Shown: positions 1-12,500 of the stretch, one piece after another
Layout: every line of letters begins with the position of its first letter
How positions within the stretch are numbered: the first letter of the stretch is position 1
NCBI GenBank assembly: GCA_015143735.1
Contig: VKHC01000006.1
Coordinates: 1 to 37,993, forward strand
Direction: 5' to 3'
Length of the DNA: 37,993 bases
Source of the DNA: Synura sp. LO234KE
Lineage: Eukaryota > Sar > Synurophyceae > Synurales > Mallomonadaceae
Notes under the pieces: model-generated
What the model was told of the DNA's origin: nothing
The model's input: only the letters and a program-made list of their open reading frames with translations
Database searches by the model: none
Position numbers and translations under genes: made by a program

Positions 1-1081
1 CATTGCGCTTGAACTTTGAAGGTCAGTTCGTCTAAGTTGGTTTGACTACGCACGATATTTTTTGATAAAATAAAAAAGTTAAGGCTAAGAATTCGTTCGT
101 TTAAATCAAGACTTACTCCTTGTGAACCTAGCTAACTCCAAACAGAGATACGATAACTGCTTTATTCCAACATGGTAGCGCGGTAATTGAGACTTGAATC
201 AGCGTGATGTTCAGAACGAACCGTCAGAGGTTTGAAGAGGAAGATGTTGAATCAGTGAAAGAGTGACGGTCTGAGAACGAACGACGTGATCATGACAATT
301 TAAAAAATGACTACGCGGGTAATGATAGGCAGAATAAAAGATTCCATTCCCAGATGTGACGGAATATGACGATTTGCTCCCAGAGTTCTCATTAGGGGAT
401 ATTACTCTGAACGCGCCATTTAAAGAATGGTGATGGCGTTCGTACATGTCAGTTCGTTGGGAACTCTTAACGTTTATTGCAAAGATAATGATAAATTACA
501 TTCTATAAGGGTCCGACAGGAAATGCCGGGAAATGATATAATGAGAGTGTTAAATTCGTAATCTCTCCATCTCTGAATATTGCGTCCCAGCTGTGCATTG
601 GGAGAGCTAAAATGCCATTTGTGACTCCTTTGATAATTCAGCTGAATTTCAGTTTCGATGATAATGAATACGTTCCAAGAAGAGATTTCATTGGAAATCC
701 TCTACTTACGTATGCTCTAGTGAATTTATTCGAATATCTTGTCCAACCAGAAATTGTCAGATTTGGAATCTCTGATATGTGATCAATTCAGAAATTCAGA
801 TGAATTCTTATGAAATGATTACGCTTTCGCTTCCGTTTTCTAAAAACGAAGGTGATGCTGATCTTGTGGGCAGATTTTCCCTGTATTCTGCTATCGTAAT
901 GATGGATAATGCCTTACGTAACCGACATTCTGCGAAAGACAAGTATTGAAATCATGCGAGGAATAATATTTTGAACTTTGGTCTATAGCGAAGAAACATC
1001 AGCAAGACTGATTTGTCCTATGAGAGCGAGGTGATCAATGTCAATTAAGAGTCAATCTTGCTCGGCTCGTCTTAGGGGGAG
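1..1081 (+). pseudogene. Decayed Ty1/copia polyprotein 3' end (RT tail / RNase H)
   Basis: No intact frame remains, but fragments resemble the end of a copia polyprotein. Around 660-780 a stretch reads like the 'IG..L.YL...RP' neighbourhood of the reverse-transcriptase tail. Near 850 a GDADLVGR-like peptide matches the RNase H 'DAD' motif. Near 905-960 a DN...RHSAKDKY peptide resembles the family's 'DN...H.RSKHI.I' segment. The last codons before the LTR read as LRGSVE, which is what a copia polypurine tract running into its LTR gives. Several stops and frame changes make it non-functional. The 5' part lies outside the window. The family call rests on these motifs together with the adjoining tract and LTR. 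Confidence 0.6.
1074..1081 (+). other. Polypurine tract of copia-type element
   Basis: AGGGGGAG lies directly before an LTR-like TGTTGAAATATC start. In LTR retroelements this tract primes plus-strand DNA synthesis. Its position fixes both the element's orientation (+) and the first base of the 3' LTR. Confidence 0.6.
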
Positions 1082-1409
1082 TGTTGAAATATCAGCATAT
1101 ACGAACCAGAGCACAATCACTCACTCACTTAAGCTGAAGGAGAACAGTGCTGAGGAGGTGCACCCTAAGCAGTCTAGCTTAGAGTAGTGCTTCCAACTGT
1201 AAAGGGAGTTAATGTAGTTTTAAGTGTCTAACACTGGAGTACAGTTGCTCGCTAGTTGGTTCGTACTTTAGGGTTACTAATTATCTGAATGATATTGCCT
1301 ATTGCTATATATAAACCGATTAAGATTTATTGCTATGTTTGTACAAACATTTGTATGGTGTTCTCTATGTTGAAACTGTGACTGGAAGTTCCACTTGCTG
1401 ACGTTGACA
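1082..1409 (+). repeat. Copia-type LTR (3' LTR of the relic)
   Basis: The repeat begins with TG immediately after the polypurine tract. A TATA-like TATATATAA at 1306-1314 fits an LTR promoter. A second copy of the first roughly 78 bp is present at the right edge of the window (37917-37993) in the same orientation, which confirms that this is a dispersed repeat. The right end (a CA at 1408-1409) is a guess from the terminal dinucleotide rule, because no second full copy is available to delimit it. Confidence 0.55.
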
Positions 1410-2554
1410 ATTATTTCACTTCGCTCCTCTCATTTAATATGAATTCTGTGTTAACTAAGATTGTGAGATATTTTGTCTGAGCTAGCATCCTAGAGTCACT
1501 ATTCCGACATGGTCTGGACTTCTCCTTTATTTATTTGCCCCTACTTCTTGCACCACGTATTGCAATACAGGGTGGTTTGTCACGTGTTCCCTTTCACCTC
1601 ATGGGAGATATTGGAGATGGGAGGGGTTGGGTTCGGTCTAGTTCATTTTTAACGCGGTCCACTCACTTGTCCTCTCACCGCGTGTGACTAGCTAGTATTT
1701 AGCTCATGAGGGTGCTTAGCATGTATTGCATGAGTGTCATGTTCTTTTCTTGCTAAACTACTAAGCTAACTTTTTGAAAAAAAACTCATATGGGAGATAT
1801 GCTGGCATGATTCTAACCTAAGCGCTCCAGCTGCAGGCACCTGGAGCTCTCGTTCTTCTCCTTGGTCACGGGGCTTGCCAGTTGGTTTACATCGATGGAT
1901 GTACGCACAGGGAGTGGTTCGTCAGGAGGGGGGTGGTTGCGGGCTCTGTGCGCTCTCAATATTTGGATCCGCTTACCTACTACCCCGCACTAATTAATTA
2001 TAACATTTACGGGAGAATTGGGGATATCACTATTTTTGATATTTATAGACGGACTTGGTGGTGCCGCACCTGTTGTAGGTCCTTGTTTGTGATGCATCAC
2101 AGGTACTACCAATTAATACGCTTCCATGAATAATCCTATGGTAATACGACTACGTTCCACGGGTCTGCGCCGCACCACCACCTTTTACTCTCAAAAACTC
2201 CAACGAACACGAGTTAACCAGAAGTGACAAGTTGGCGTACTTTCTTATAAGGAATAAGATTTGTGCATGACCCCTCCCTCCTGCCGTAAAATAGATTCCA
2301 AGAGCGACCTATATTACGATTCAGAATCGCATCGTACTAACAATTCCTACCCAACCCAAGGATCTTATCCTGCAGAACACAAAATAATTAAACTTGTTTA
2401 TGATCATATCTATTCCTTGGACTTAGTAAACTAGGAATCTTATTCTCCTTCCAACGAAATGCGTCGCTAAGAAACTCCTCGCGCGCTGCGTCTTACTATG
2501 TATTGAACCATACTAGATAACATGCTAACATTGAAGCTGCTGGTCCGTTCTCTA
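1410..2554. other. Intergenic, no supported gene
   Basis: No reading frame here shows a convincing protein. A short piece at about 1869-1893 (CACGGGGCTTGCCAGTTGGT) matches a stretch of the GC-rich dispersed repeat found at 35131-35255 and 37590-37735, so part of the interval is old repeat. The rest is featureless to me. Confidence 0.5.
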
Positions 2555-3685
2555 CTAGAAGCCCCAGGACGTGCGCAGCAGTTCTTCAAATGTCACGTCG
2601 TTGGGAAGCTCCGAATACACGTCTCTGTAATACTCCAGAAATGAGGATCTGGTGAACATTAACTCGTTTTTTAACTGATGATCAGAGTTCCAACTTTCGA
2701 CCGGTAGAATATAGGACTTCAGGCCGTTGATGAACAACTCGACGACGTCGTGTGACGGAATAGTACCGTTGAGGTACTGGTTGAGATGGTCACACTGTAA
2801 TCGTCTCCGAATCAGTTCTTCAGGAACTGCTTCATAGATATTCTCAGAAACGGTCAGAAAAGCTAAATCGACCAACTCGGCGCTTCTGTGCTTCAACGGT
2901 TTGCCGCGGAACATCTCAATAACCTCTTTTCGCACCACAGAGCTAGTCGACCCCGCGTCGAAAACTGCGCGAAAACTATATAATTCTCTTTCTGAAAGGA
3001 ATACATTCCACTCGCGTGAGCAGAATTCGATGAAATGATTCAAGGAAAGAATTTCTTTGTTTTCCATCGATCGTAACTGCCTAATCTGTTGAGTAATACT
3101 TCGAATTACGTCACCAGGTAAAACGGGTTCCATAAATCCACTTGATATTGATTTGATCACCCGATCTCTAACGTTTTGTAACTCGCGGTGCTCACGTAGC
3201 GTTGGTGAAGGTAAAGGTTTGGCGTACGTTTCGGAAGGATAAGCGACTGGGTTCTTAATATCTGAAAAGAAATCACGGTCAACAAAATAACAGGAGATAT
3301 GAACGACAACATTTTAAGGACCTGCACTGAAATTCGTATTGCGATTGAAAGGGTTTAGCCCTCTAACAGGGGACGTAGGAAAAGGTAGACTTTTCTTGTT
3401 GTGTTCCAAATCATAAGAATAAAAAGTAACAGCAGGATCATCCTGATAATCTGAGCTAAATGTAGAAATGCGTATCGAAGGATCATTTTCAACTAAAGAG
3501 GGTTCAAAGTCCGGCTTGATATACGATTCCTCATAAGTCGTACTGAACGAGGCCTGTATCTCTTTCACAGTATTTTCCATCTTTAGTTCCTCAGCTTCCT
3601 CAAATTCCTTGTTCACAAGGTTCCAGATTTCTTTATCCACTATTTTTCTTCTCGGTCCAACTCGAGTATTATCCAACGTCGTCAT
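2555..3685 (-). CDS. Calcyphosin-like EF-hand protein
   Basis: Two exons are predicted, 3685-3322 and 3261-2555 (phase 1, intron about 61 bp, acceptor TTTTCAG), giving about 356 residues. The donor could be G|GTCCTT or A|GTGCAG six bases earlier; both keep the frame. The C-terminal half resembles calcyphosin/CAPSL proteins. It has a 12-residue EF-hand-like loop DAGSTSSVVRKE at about residues 223-234. A second, degenerate loop follows around 'TVSENIYEAVPEE', and the ending EEFxxYY-like ... TSWGF parallels the family's '...TAWKL' tail. The N-terminal 120 residues are acidic, with FNRNTNF near the junction, and are not recognised. Calcyphosin-like proteins are calcium sensors often associated with cilia; that role is inferred. 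The loops have lost several acidic ligands, so calcium binding is doubtful. The gene is divergent from GAR1, 65 bp away. Confidence 0.7.
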
Positions 3686-3750
3686 CGTCGAAACAAAAAT
3701 TATATTGTTTCGGTTTCACATTGCACTAGTAGGGGTGATATATTTATTCC
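3686..3750. promoter_or_regulatory. Shared divergent promoter (calcyphosin-like / GAR1)
   Basis: Only 65 bp separate the two start codons on opposite strands, so both genes must take their core promoters and 5' UTRs from this interval or from each other's coding region. It contains an AT-rich TGATATATTTATT stretch just upstream of GAR1. No named element is certain. Confidence 0.5.
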
Positions 3751-4428
3751 ATGAGTTTCAGAGGTGGAGGACGAGGTCGCGGTAGGGGTGGCGGGGATCG
3801 CGGCGGAAGATTTGGCGGCAGAGGAAGGGGTCGTGGTTCTTTCGAAGAGGGTCCACCGGCAGAGGTCTGTGGTAAGTTTTTGGTTTTTAGTCCTGAAATT
3901 CGGATTTTAAAATTTAAACTTTAACCTGATTTTTATTGGGTAGAGCTGGGAACTTTCTTGCACGATGCAGAGGGAGAACTTGTCTGTCGGCTCACAAATT
4001 CCATGATACCTTACTTTAATGCTGGAGTTTATCTGGAAAGTAAATCAAAAATCGGGAAAGTTGAAGAAGTGTTTGGACCGATAAATAAAGTTTATTTTAC
4101 GGTCAAACCGGACACTGGGATAAGCGGTAGCTCATTTCAAGTGGAAGATAAAGTGTACATAAGCACCGAGAAACTACTTCCGCTGTCAAAGTTTACAAAC
4201 GAAGCTAAAGGCGGAGGAGGCGGACGTGGAAGCGGTCGAGGAGGAAGCCGTGGAGGTGGAGGGAGGGGTTTAAGGGGTGGTCCCGCTGGCCGTAGCCCTG
4301 GAGGCAGAGGGTTTGGAAGAGGCGCACCCAGAGGAGGTTCGCCAGGAGGATTTTCTGGCCGTGGGAGAGGTAGTGGTGGAGGAAGTGTATTCCGCGGCAG
4401 AGGGGGAGGGGGGCGAGGGCGATCTTAG
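3751..4428 (+). CDS. GAR1: GAR1, H/ACA snoRNP core subunit
   Basis: Two exons, 3751-3871 and 3944-4428, are joined in phase 1 across a 72-bp intron (GTAAGT ... TTGGGTAG), giving about 201 residues. GAR1 is a core protein of H/ACA ribonucleoproteins. With dyskerin, NOP10 and NHP2 these guide rRNA and snRNA pseudouridylation in the nucleolus and Cajal bodies. The order is classic: an N-terminal Gly/Arg-rich region (residues 1-32), a central conserved domain with [15 protein letters not shown], then [23 protein letters not shown] and VYFTVKP, and a long C-terminal RGG tail from about residue 130. Splicing restores the conserved 'ELG.F.H..EGE' block, which supports the intron. Start chosen: the ATG opening the N-terminal RGG tract. 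Confidence 0.95.
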
Positions 4429-5604
4429 TCGGCAGCAATAGTTTATGTTTTAAATTCTTTTTTCCGGTGTAAAGTAAATTGTTTTATGTGGAAAGGAAGT
4501 TGAATTCTACTTGAAGTAGCCTTAACAAAGTGTCGCTGCAACTGCTGACAACAAGAGGTGTGGCGCCTCTAATACCATAATATTGGCTATTGCTGTTAGA
4601 CTCCGGATTTTTATTCTTAAGACTTATTAATGTACAGCTGTGGAGCTGTTACTAAAAGCACTATCGCGATATGCCTAGTAGTAGCAGCTTTGAGTAATTG
4701 ATGACCGTTGTGATTCCACTTCTTCGGGGAAAGGCAGCAAGGATAGTGGAGGCCGCGTCATCCCCCCTCCAGTAATGGTGGTTCAACAATAAGGACTAGG
4801 AGTAGACAGGAAGGTTGGTCCACTTACTGTTGAGCGGCAACCAACCAAATCCGCAGGGCGGACGGGGGATTGCACCGGTGCGGATCCACAAAATTTGAAG
4901 GAAAAATGGTGAACACAATACCATTATGGCCTACCACGGCAGCGCACCGCCACTATTTGAAACTAGTAGTAGCTAGCCGGAGGAGTAGAACAAAGAAGAG
5001 GCACTGTCTCTAGCTACTAATTAGTTGGTAGTAGTAATAAGATCACACGACTTAGCTCCTAATACTCCAACCAGATGATATTAGCCATAATAAATAGTGC
5101 TAGCGCTGCTACTTCCCCATCCTCTTCTTGCTTGTTCCTCCGGCAAAAAGAACAAGGAAGTATCATACTAGTGTTTCCTACTAGTGGTTAGTCCTTATTA
5201 GCGGGTAGTTAGACTAGTAGCTGCAGAAGTCCTCTCGAGTAGTGCACCGTCATCCTCCGAGAGAAAAGTTCTGTGTTGGTAATATAATCATACTGAACCA
5301 TTGTTTTTACGATAATTTGATGGTGTGGGCAAGAGAGAAGATAAACTGGGAGCACGCAGAATCCCTGACTCCGTTCCCCTCCAACACTGCGACGACCGGA
5401 ACCCCTCCCAATAGGCGTACTCGGCAGCACTACTAGTAGGGAACGACGGGAAGAGTTGACATTCGACTGACAGATGCATCGTCATAACACGAAGTGCTGG
5501 AATCCGCACTACTCAAAATACCAAAAGACAACATTTAGATGCCAAACAGTCCCGCTGAGGCCCTCTCCCGCCAGCAGTCACATAAGTCCTGTTCCATTCA
5601 TACC
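4429..5604. other. Intergenic, no supported gene
   Basis: This is the 3' region of GAR1 and of the convergent minus-strand gene. It is rich in TAGTAG/CTACTA-type short motifs, for example around 4670-4685, 4964-4975 and 5030-5040. No coding frame looks real and no RNA gene is recognised. Confidence 0.5.
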
Positions 5605-6313
5605 CTACCCTTCACTTGACAGTTCCGCCTCCATATCTGGCCCCTCCACTGCCTCCCTCAGTATTGCCACTATGGTCGAGTAGGGCGCTGTAAACCCACA
5701 CCTCGTTAGAGAGGAACATAACAGAATAGGCATACACCAAGATATCGATACACGCGCTCTCATTGTCTTCACGAAGTCGATAGCATCAAAATGATGATCA
5801 CATTCTTGATCGCCCCTCCCTTCCCACCTGAACCACTCCTGCCTCAGGGCGGGTGCAGAGCAGTAGATGAACCAAAGCTGGGTGGGCGCCTTAAACCGCT
5901 GCAATTTTACAATCTGGTAACGACGAGAACAGCGGACAAAGGGAATGTCGATAAGATGAGAGAAAGTGTACTCTTTACTTTATCGTTGCGATTGAAATTT
6001 CAATAGACCTTACCTCCCCCTCGATAAGGGCAACGTAGCACACACGCATATCAATGATATCCTTGGGGCGCACATCAGACCCACTGACATATACAATGAG
6101 TGACCTGAGTTCAAACACAGACAGTGATGATAATTTAGAATATGGAAACAGAGTATATTCTACTAGGGCTATCCCTGTGAAAATTCTATTATATTCAAAT
6201 CTCATTGTTGGCGCTTCTGTACGTACATCTGGCGTTAACAAAATAGTTCGCACCTGTCGACGAGGACACAGTAACAACGCTTCTTCGTCGCTGACAACTG
6301 CGGCTGAATTCAA
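5605..6313 (-). CDS. Unassigned protein end, or 3' exons of the long minus-strand gene
   Basis: Two exons are visible. One ends at 6014 with a strong donor (GAG|GTAAGG) and is open upstream to about 6313. The other starts at 5898 after TTGCAG and reads to a stop at 5605. The junction is phase 0. The first exon encodes the hydrophobic stretch IFTGIALVEYTLFPYS and then SLIVYVSGSDVRPKDIIDMR. The second encodes an aromatic segment (QLWFIYCSAP, EWFRWEG), an acidic DHHFDAIDF stretch and an acidic C-terminus. A further 60-bp intron inside exon 2 (GTGTAT...TTACAG) would also keep the frame. No ATG opens the first exon, so an upstream exon is needed. Either this is the last part of the 12693 gene, or a separate gene whose first exon I cannot find. 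Function unknown. Confidence 0.5.
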
Positions 6314-6518
6314 GTTCGAATCAAAAGAAGGGCATAATTTTTAGAATATCAAGTTAAAATTATATCACATGAAAATCCCATATGCTATTCGAAATTTCTT
6401 CCATGAAGCTACATGCTTCCTAAAGTTTTTGAAACGTTCTCTGGGTTATTAATATTTATTTCTTAAAATTTTTCGTTATCGCTATTTCTTGCAAACGTGA
6501 TATAAATCAAATAAAAAG

Positions 6519-9500
6519 TCATAAAATTTTCAGTAATTCAAATCGACAAATGAAATTATTATTTAGATACACCAAAATGAACTGGGCACCCGTGAATCCA
6601 TGCACTAACCATACGAGAAAAGTACTATACGAAAAGATACGTAGGTAAGCTATAGGAGAAGATAAGTAGATATGCGGGCTAGTGAGCGGAAGTGACGATT
6701 CATACCTGTGCAAGAAAGAGTAGGTTCCCTGCTTTGGCGGCGGTGATGGTAGAGGGTAGAATTGTCCACGTGAGAAACCCCCCCGAGTAGTTCTTGAAGT
6801 GAGGGTGGAGGGCAGCAGGGGCAGGAGGTGGGATATGGGTCGTCACAGCGTTTCCGATTTCACTCTTCCGACGAGTGCGTTGAGTTTGAGCGGCCTGCTC
6901 GTTAGAACCCGCATCTTGTATAGTACGCGGAACCTGAATGTTTAACGGAAAAAGATCAACGATTATAGAGTAAAGAAAGAGCGACGCCACGACGAACATG
7001 GATGAAATAATATCAATCTTCAGGTAACTGCCATTACTCAAGCGGAGAATATTGAAGAGTAAACTTAAGACAACCAAGCCGTCCCCAAGTTTGCAGAACT
7101 CACATTTCAAAAGAAATCCGTATATCAAATTCCAACCTTCAACACTGTCCTCATCCTACCTGATCTTTCAGCAAAAGGTACGCTTTAGATAGCGCATCGT
7201 TCATGGGCACGTCTTCGTGCCGAGGTTCCTGCAAGACCTGGGACAGCACCAACAGTAAACGGGTTGAGAATGAAAAGATGCCTACGGAGTTAAAAGGTTT
7301 GAAACAATATACGAGAATAACGGCACAGAGGTCCATAAATTTCAGTCGTTCAAATATGACCCCCGTGCACGATTATGACGACGTAGCAGTGGCACTTCTT
7401 GGATATTTTGAGCAACTCTCCTCCCCTCTAGTACAAATAATATTTCAAATTTATATAATTGATTACCTGATTAAAGCTAGCTACTTGTTTCCAAATAAGA
7501 AATTTCTCCAACTGATCAAATACAACGGGGAGACGTACACATGTACACAAGCGAGACAGGTAATGCGAAGGAAACTTCAAAGGAAGAACCGATAGGATCA
7601 CTTCAGATTAAAAAATTGTGTCATTATTTTAAGAGGTGGGACGTGATTCAATGACCTGCAATCTGCTCTGTCCAACCACAAGGGCTCGGGGCCACTCGTA
7701 CACCTACACCACATCGAAGAAACATACACTCAATCAACGCATTCGTAGGAGGTAAGAGATGGCATCATTCACCTCCGAGATGGTGAAGGTTATAGCGACG
7801 TTTCCCGGCGGCGCGGGGAATAAGATGCAGTTCTTGGGCATACCGTACCGCACCCCGCGAGGATGTCGAGGAGACGCCGAGGGGACACGCGCCAGCAGGG
7901 TTAGGAGGGAAGAGGAGGTCGAATGGGTGAGCTTGCCCACTGGACTCTCCCCCCTGCTTCCCTGCCGCCGTAGGCTCGGAGAGTGCGAGTCCCCGCGGGA
8001 GGGAGGACTTGTGGTATGGCCGGCGGGGGGAGGTGATGCTCTGCTCTCTGGTCGCATAGCACTATTTCGGCGAGAATTTGGGGATCTACCGGCACCTTGT
8101 AAAAGTGCAGTACACCGATGAGGAAAAGGAAAGCCATGCAATGCATAATGTATCATGAATCACTTCGGGAGTTGACGTAGAAGTAGGGCCAAGGTGATGT
8201 TTTACAAGAATCATTCCTAAAAAGCAGTTCTACTATTATTACTACTACTATATATGTCCCCGCCTAATGTCAAGGTATTCAAAGGAGAGTAGGTGATCTA
8301 ATAGATTGCGATGACCTCGGACCTCGTCTGCCGCGATCGAGACGCTTTCCCACGGGCTGTCCGAGCGCATCCAGCTCACGAAGAACCACATCCATCCGGT
8401 AGAGCTGCCAAACAGCGAGGAGACATTAATAGTGACGTCACACGGGTACAGGAGAGGCGGATGACATATTACAGCTCATGATTCGATTCATGCGGTTGGC
8501 GCTGATGTCTGCGCTTAAATCACATTGCCCCTCGCCTGTTTGTGTTCCGCCTTCACATCATCGGCACTGGACTCCACTGTAACCGTGAGTAGCACCGTAC
8601 CCGTTGGCACGCTCTGGCCCTGAGCGATCTACCCATACAACCAACAGTCACGAAGGGGGAGGAGATTCGTTGACTTGAGTGCGCCACAGAGTGATTGCAC
8701 TAATCAGATGCGCTGGAACTCGGGCACAAGTGCAAGTACACAGGTACACTCACAAGCGCACAGATATACATACAGCCGCGCAAACATGAGCGCACAGACG
8801 TACATACAGGCGCCCACCTCCAAGGGATTCTGGTATGTGATCTGAGTCGCGCCAACCTTGAGCATGTCAATCATTGGCATCAATCTGACAATATCAGCCA
8901 ATGAGAAGGGTGAACTCTAAAAACGTTTCGAGGAGGAGGCAAGGCGCATAGAACATTCAGCATCATCTCAACGTAGGCACCATCAGTTGAACGGCTATGA
9001 CCCCGACGCGGGTAAGATTACCTTTCAGGTGGCGGTTGAAGAGGTACTTCACAAAGGTACTCCGGGAGTAGGGTCGCCGAGAACTGTTAGGATGGAATAT
9101 TCAACGTGGGAAAATGCATCACAATGTGAGGCCTCAACGCCTGTTTGGAAATATGCACTTGAATACATAGGTCAATATATGAGGGAATCCCTTAGCGATT
9201 GACATCGAAATCGGAATCGACTACAGATGAAAGTCGCATATTTTTGTTATCTCCAAGTTGTTGAATTTCCATGAAGTCCAAGACCAGTTAGTTGGGCGTA
9301 ATGCGGAAAGATGACCGCATCCATTTCAAATACTTCCAAATATTGCCACTTTTCCCCTAAGAACCCGAACTCTAGCCACTGACATAACTACATACACACT
9401 GGAATCCCAGTCTACGGGATATAACTCGCCCTCCCCAAGAAACCACATAAAACGCGGAGTACCCAACCTGTCCTAGACACGACGTTCCGCCTGGCACCGC

Positions 9501-12500
9501 ATCTTCCTGAAATTGAATAGAATCGCGTATCGATAAGCACAGAAAACCAGTGACATCAAGAATGATAACGACTGGTCGGGAGGACAGGGGGCTCAGAGTG
9601 AGTAGCGGCGAGCGGGTACAGCGGCCGATCAGCGTAACGGTATGATCACTAGTGATTGGCTGGGTTCGTAGGTATCTTTACCAAACAGAAATGAGAGGAG
9701 GGAAGGGGAGGGACGGTTCGTCGCTCACATCTCGGAGTCGTCGGTAGAGCTCCACGTCGTGCAGTCGAATTCGAAACGGCCGTTGTTCCTTCATTTTCTT
9801 CTGTAACATGCGCCTCCGGATGAACCTGGCGTGGTAGGAGCTCTGGAATCCACAGAGGCAAATAAACGTACGCGTGCATCAGATCAGACTCCGAATATTC
9901 CTAATCATCATCATAGATTATATTGTATTCCAACGTTAGGTGATCACCTGAAATCGAGTAACGCCTTTCTTGATGATCATCCAGCGCCGCCTGCACAAGA
10001 CAAGAGGCGCCGTAAGTTCAACGAGAATGAAGAGGCCGGTCCAAAGCGAGGTCTGATATCAAGGATCTATATTTATTGTACACTTGTGCATACTGTAGCC
10101 AAGAAAGTGAATTACTTCAGAGGGATCATGCGGAAGTAGGCCTGGATCTTGAGCGCTGCAAGCTGCACACGTACAAAGGCGAGCAAAATATGAGCAAGGT
10201 CGCAGAAGTAGATCGAAGACTCTGATACACAAATGATAGTGATTCGTCGGGATTTCCACTCTTTCACAGAACAGCGCACTCTTGGATTACGCTTTTCGCA
10301 TAGCAAGTGATTCAGTATCATCGAAGGACATTTACTCGCATATACGATGCGATTGTTATTCCCGACAAAGAGAAGTTTAAATCAAAAGAAATCAAAAGTC
10401 GGAAGTAGATGGTTGAGTAGACGATTGAGAAGAGGTAGCAGGTCAACAGCTCATGCCCATCGCAATTAAGTTACAGGTCTAACTATGACATGTCCAATAT
10501 GTCTTTGAACGAGGCAAAGCAGCACAGCAAAGGCAACCCACACCTTACCGTGGCTCTGAACATCGACAGGTTGCGCTCATACTTGTCCCACTCGTGCGCA
10601 TTCTTGGCCCGCAACTGCCAAGGGAACGAAGGCGCGGTACGGCGTAAGGCACCGAGCACCGGAAAGATAGAGGGAGAGAAGGAAGGATTGTAGATACTCT
10701 CGAGAAGTGTTCTCGATGAGTGCGAAGAAAAGTTAATTCTAATATCAGAATATCCACCAAACCCTCTTATCTACTAGCCAGACAAGTGATGAAGCACCCA
10801 TACCATACCATATCATACCAGTTCGAACAACTTTGATCACCGGAGCAGTGTTGTTGACTGCACTGGGGTCTATTTCTTGGTGCCTCACCTCATTGAAACA
10901 AAACGGGCAAACCCACTGTATCCTATAGCGATACTTTGCGCCCACTTCGTCTCCCCGGTCCTGAAACTCCATAGACAGGGACTCCAGCGACGAATTTTCG
11001 ACCGTTTCACGCGCCATCTCGATTGCGGACATCACAGAACTCATACTGAGGATCGAGGACCCGGACGCAGAGCCGGGACGAGGCGGTTGGGTCGTAATTG
11101 ACAAGTCGGGCACAAGTGGGACATCGATAACGGGTTCGGCAGTGGACGCCTTCTTGACGGGAGCGGCTGTGTCTTGGGCTTCTCCTTTCTCCTCCATATC
11201 TGGTCTGTCCCCCGGGCCTCTGGAGGAGAAGGGAGTGATGGCACTGGATTTCCTCCTGGGAGCGGATACAGTCACTAGCGGTCGTTTTTTTTTTTAAATT
11301 TGTATAACGAGTCACAAAGGGCACAGTGTTTACCCGCGGCGGATAGAAGACCGCACGCTCGTTCGCTCGGATGGCACTCACCGACTAGAAGGGTTGTGCT
11401 GACTCTCCGGCCGTTTCGCGTTGTTTTGTTTATGAGCGGCCTGATGAATCATGAAAATAAGAAATAATCGAACCTAATCAGTGATATAAGGATACTATAT
11501 GCAATTATTGTTGACGCCTGATGTCTCCTCTGAGATATTTCGCATTCGAGAAAAAGTTGGAAATGATCTTGCCCATCAATTCCGCCCACATGAGTAGGTA
11601 TGGAGTAAGCATGGGATAGGTATGGGGTCGGCGTGGGTATGGAGTAAGTATGGTAATCGACCTCACCGCTTCGATGGCAGCTACTTTAGCTTGTTGTCTG
11701 CAGCGCTTCCGTTTCTCTATTTCTTCAGCGGTCTCTGGGACATCACTGGCTTCCACAAATTGCTGTGGATTATTAGTCATATAGTTAGAATAGTAATATG
11801 TGTTTGCAACATATATCATTAATATCAAAAAAATAATCTATAATAAATACAAGCACATGCGTAATTTACTATTAAACGGTAAATGGAGGAAAGGAAAGAT
11901 AATTAGTCATGGTATAACAACATTGTTCGAATATTGCCGTAGAAAAGGATGATGGATATTCCCTGATTTCGCTCACCATCCAAGCGCCTAATTGTGCAGT
12001 TAAGTTCTCGGCTAAGCTGTGAACATTCTGTCTTGACTCTTTTCTGCGACTTGTTGCCATGGAAGGCAGTTCTTGAACTTTGTGTAATTTCGTAACCTCG
12101 GCAGGGTTCAACAGAATAGATTTCTTTATTGATCGTCCAGTTGAATTTTCATTAGTAGCTGAAGATCTCTTGGATACACTAGACCGTTTACTGACTTTGC
12201 TTTCTTCAGTGAGTTTAGGGTTGGGTTCATCCATCTGCTCAATTTTCTCCCTTACCATAAACTTACTTAGGCTACGAATGCACCTTTTGTGAATAATTAC
12301 ATTACAGTATTCACAGGATACTCGTTCTGGTCCTATCGGAATACTGCACCAACATTTGTAGCAGTAATGGGATTGCAGTGATGCATCTTTGAATTTTGTC
12401 ATATCATGTACTGTAGTCAGACGTGGTTCCTGCGGTTTATGGGATGTAACCGCAAAAAGTAGCGCATTTTCAAGTGATCGAGTACTAGCGCGCGTTAATA

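Noticed and set aside
1882-2133. An 83-codon + frame near the left repeat
   Set aside because: Composition is Arg/Tyr/Cys-rich noise with no recognisable motif. It begins next to a fragment of a dispersed repeat.
7440-7595. A + strand AT-rich frame (IIFQIYIIDYLIKASYLF)
   Set aside because: It sits in a predicted intron of the minus-strand gene. Its composition is plain AT-rich DNA, with no start or splice partner.
7759-8121. A + strand 120-codon frame preceded by a GTAAGA donor-like site
   Set aside because: It lies opposite exon 13 of the minus-strand gene, whose splice phases fit neighbours on both sides. The + frame has no partner exons that I can find.
8323-8480. An alternative minus frame reading a Trp-rich hydrophobic segment (GWMWFFVSWM)
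   Set aside because: It needs phase 2 entry, whereas the preceding exon leaves phase 0. The phase-0 frame continues a charged helix smoothly. Not fully excluded.
9831-10139. A + strand 102-codon frame, basic in the middle
   Set aside because: It overlaps exon 6 of the minus-strand gene and an intron. No ATG context, homologous motif or splice structure supports it.
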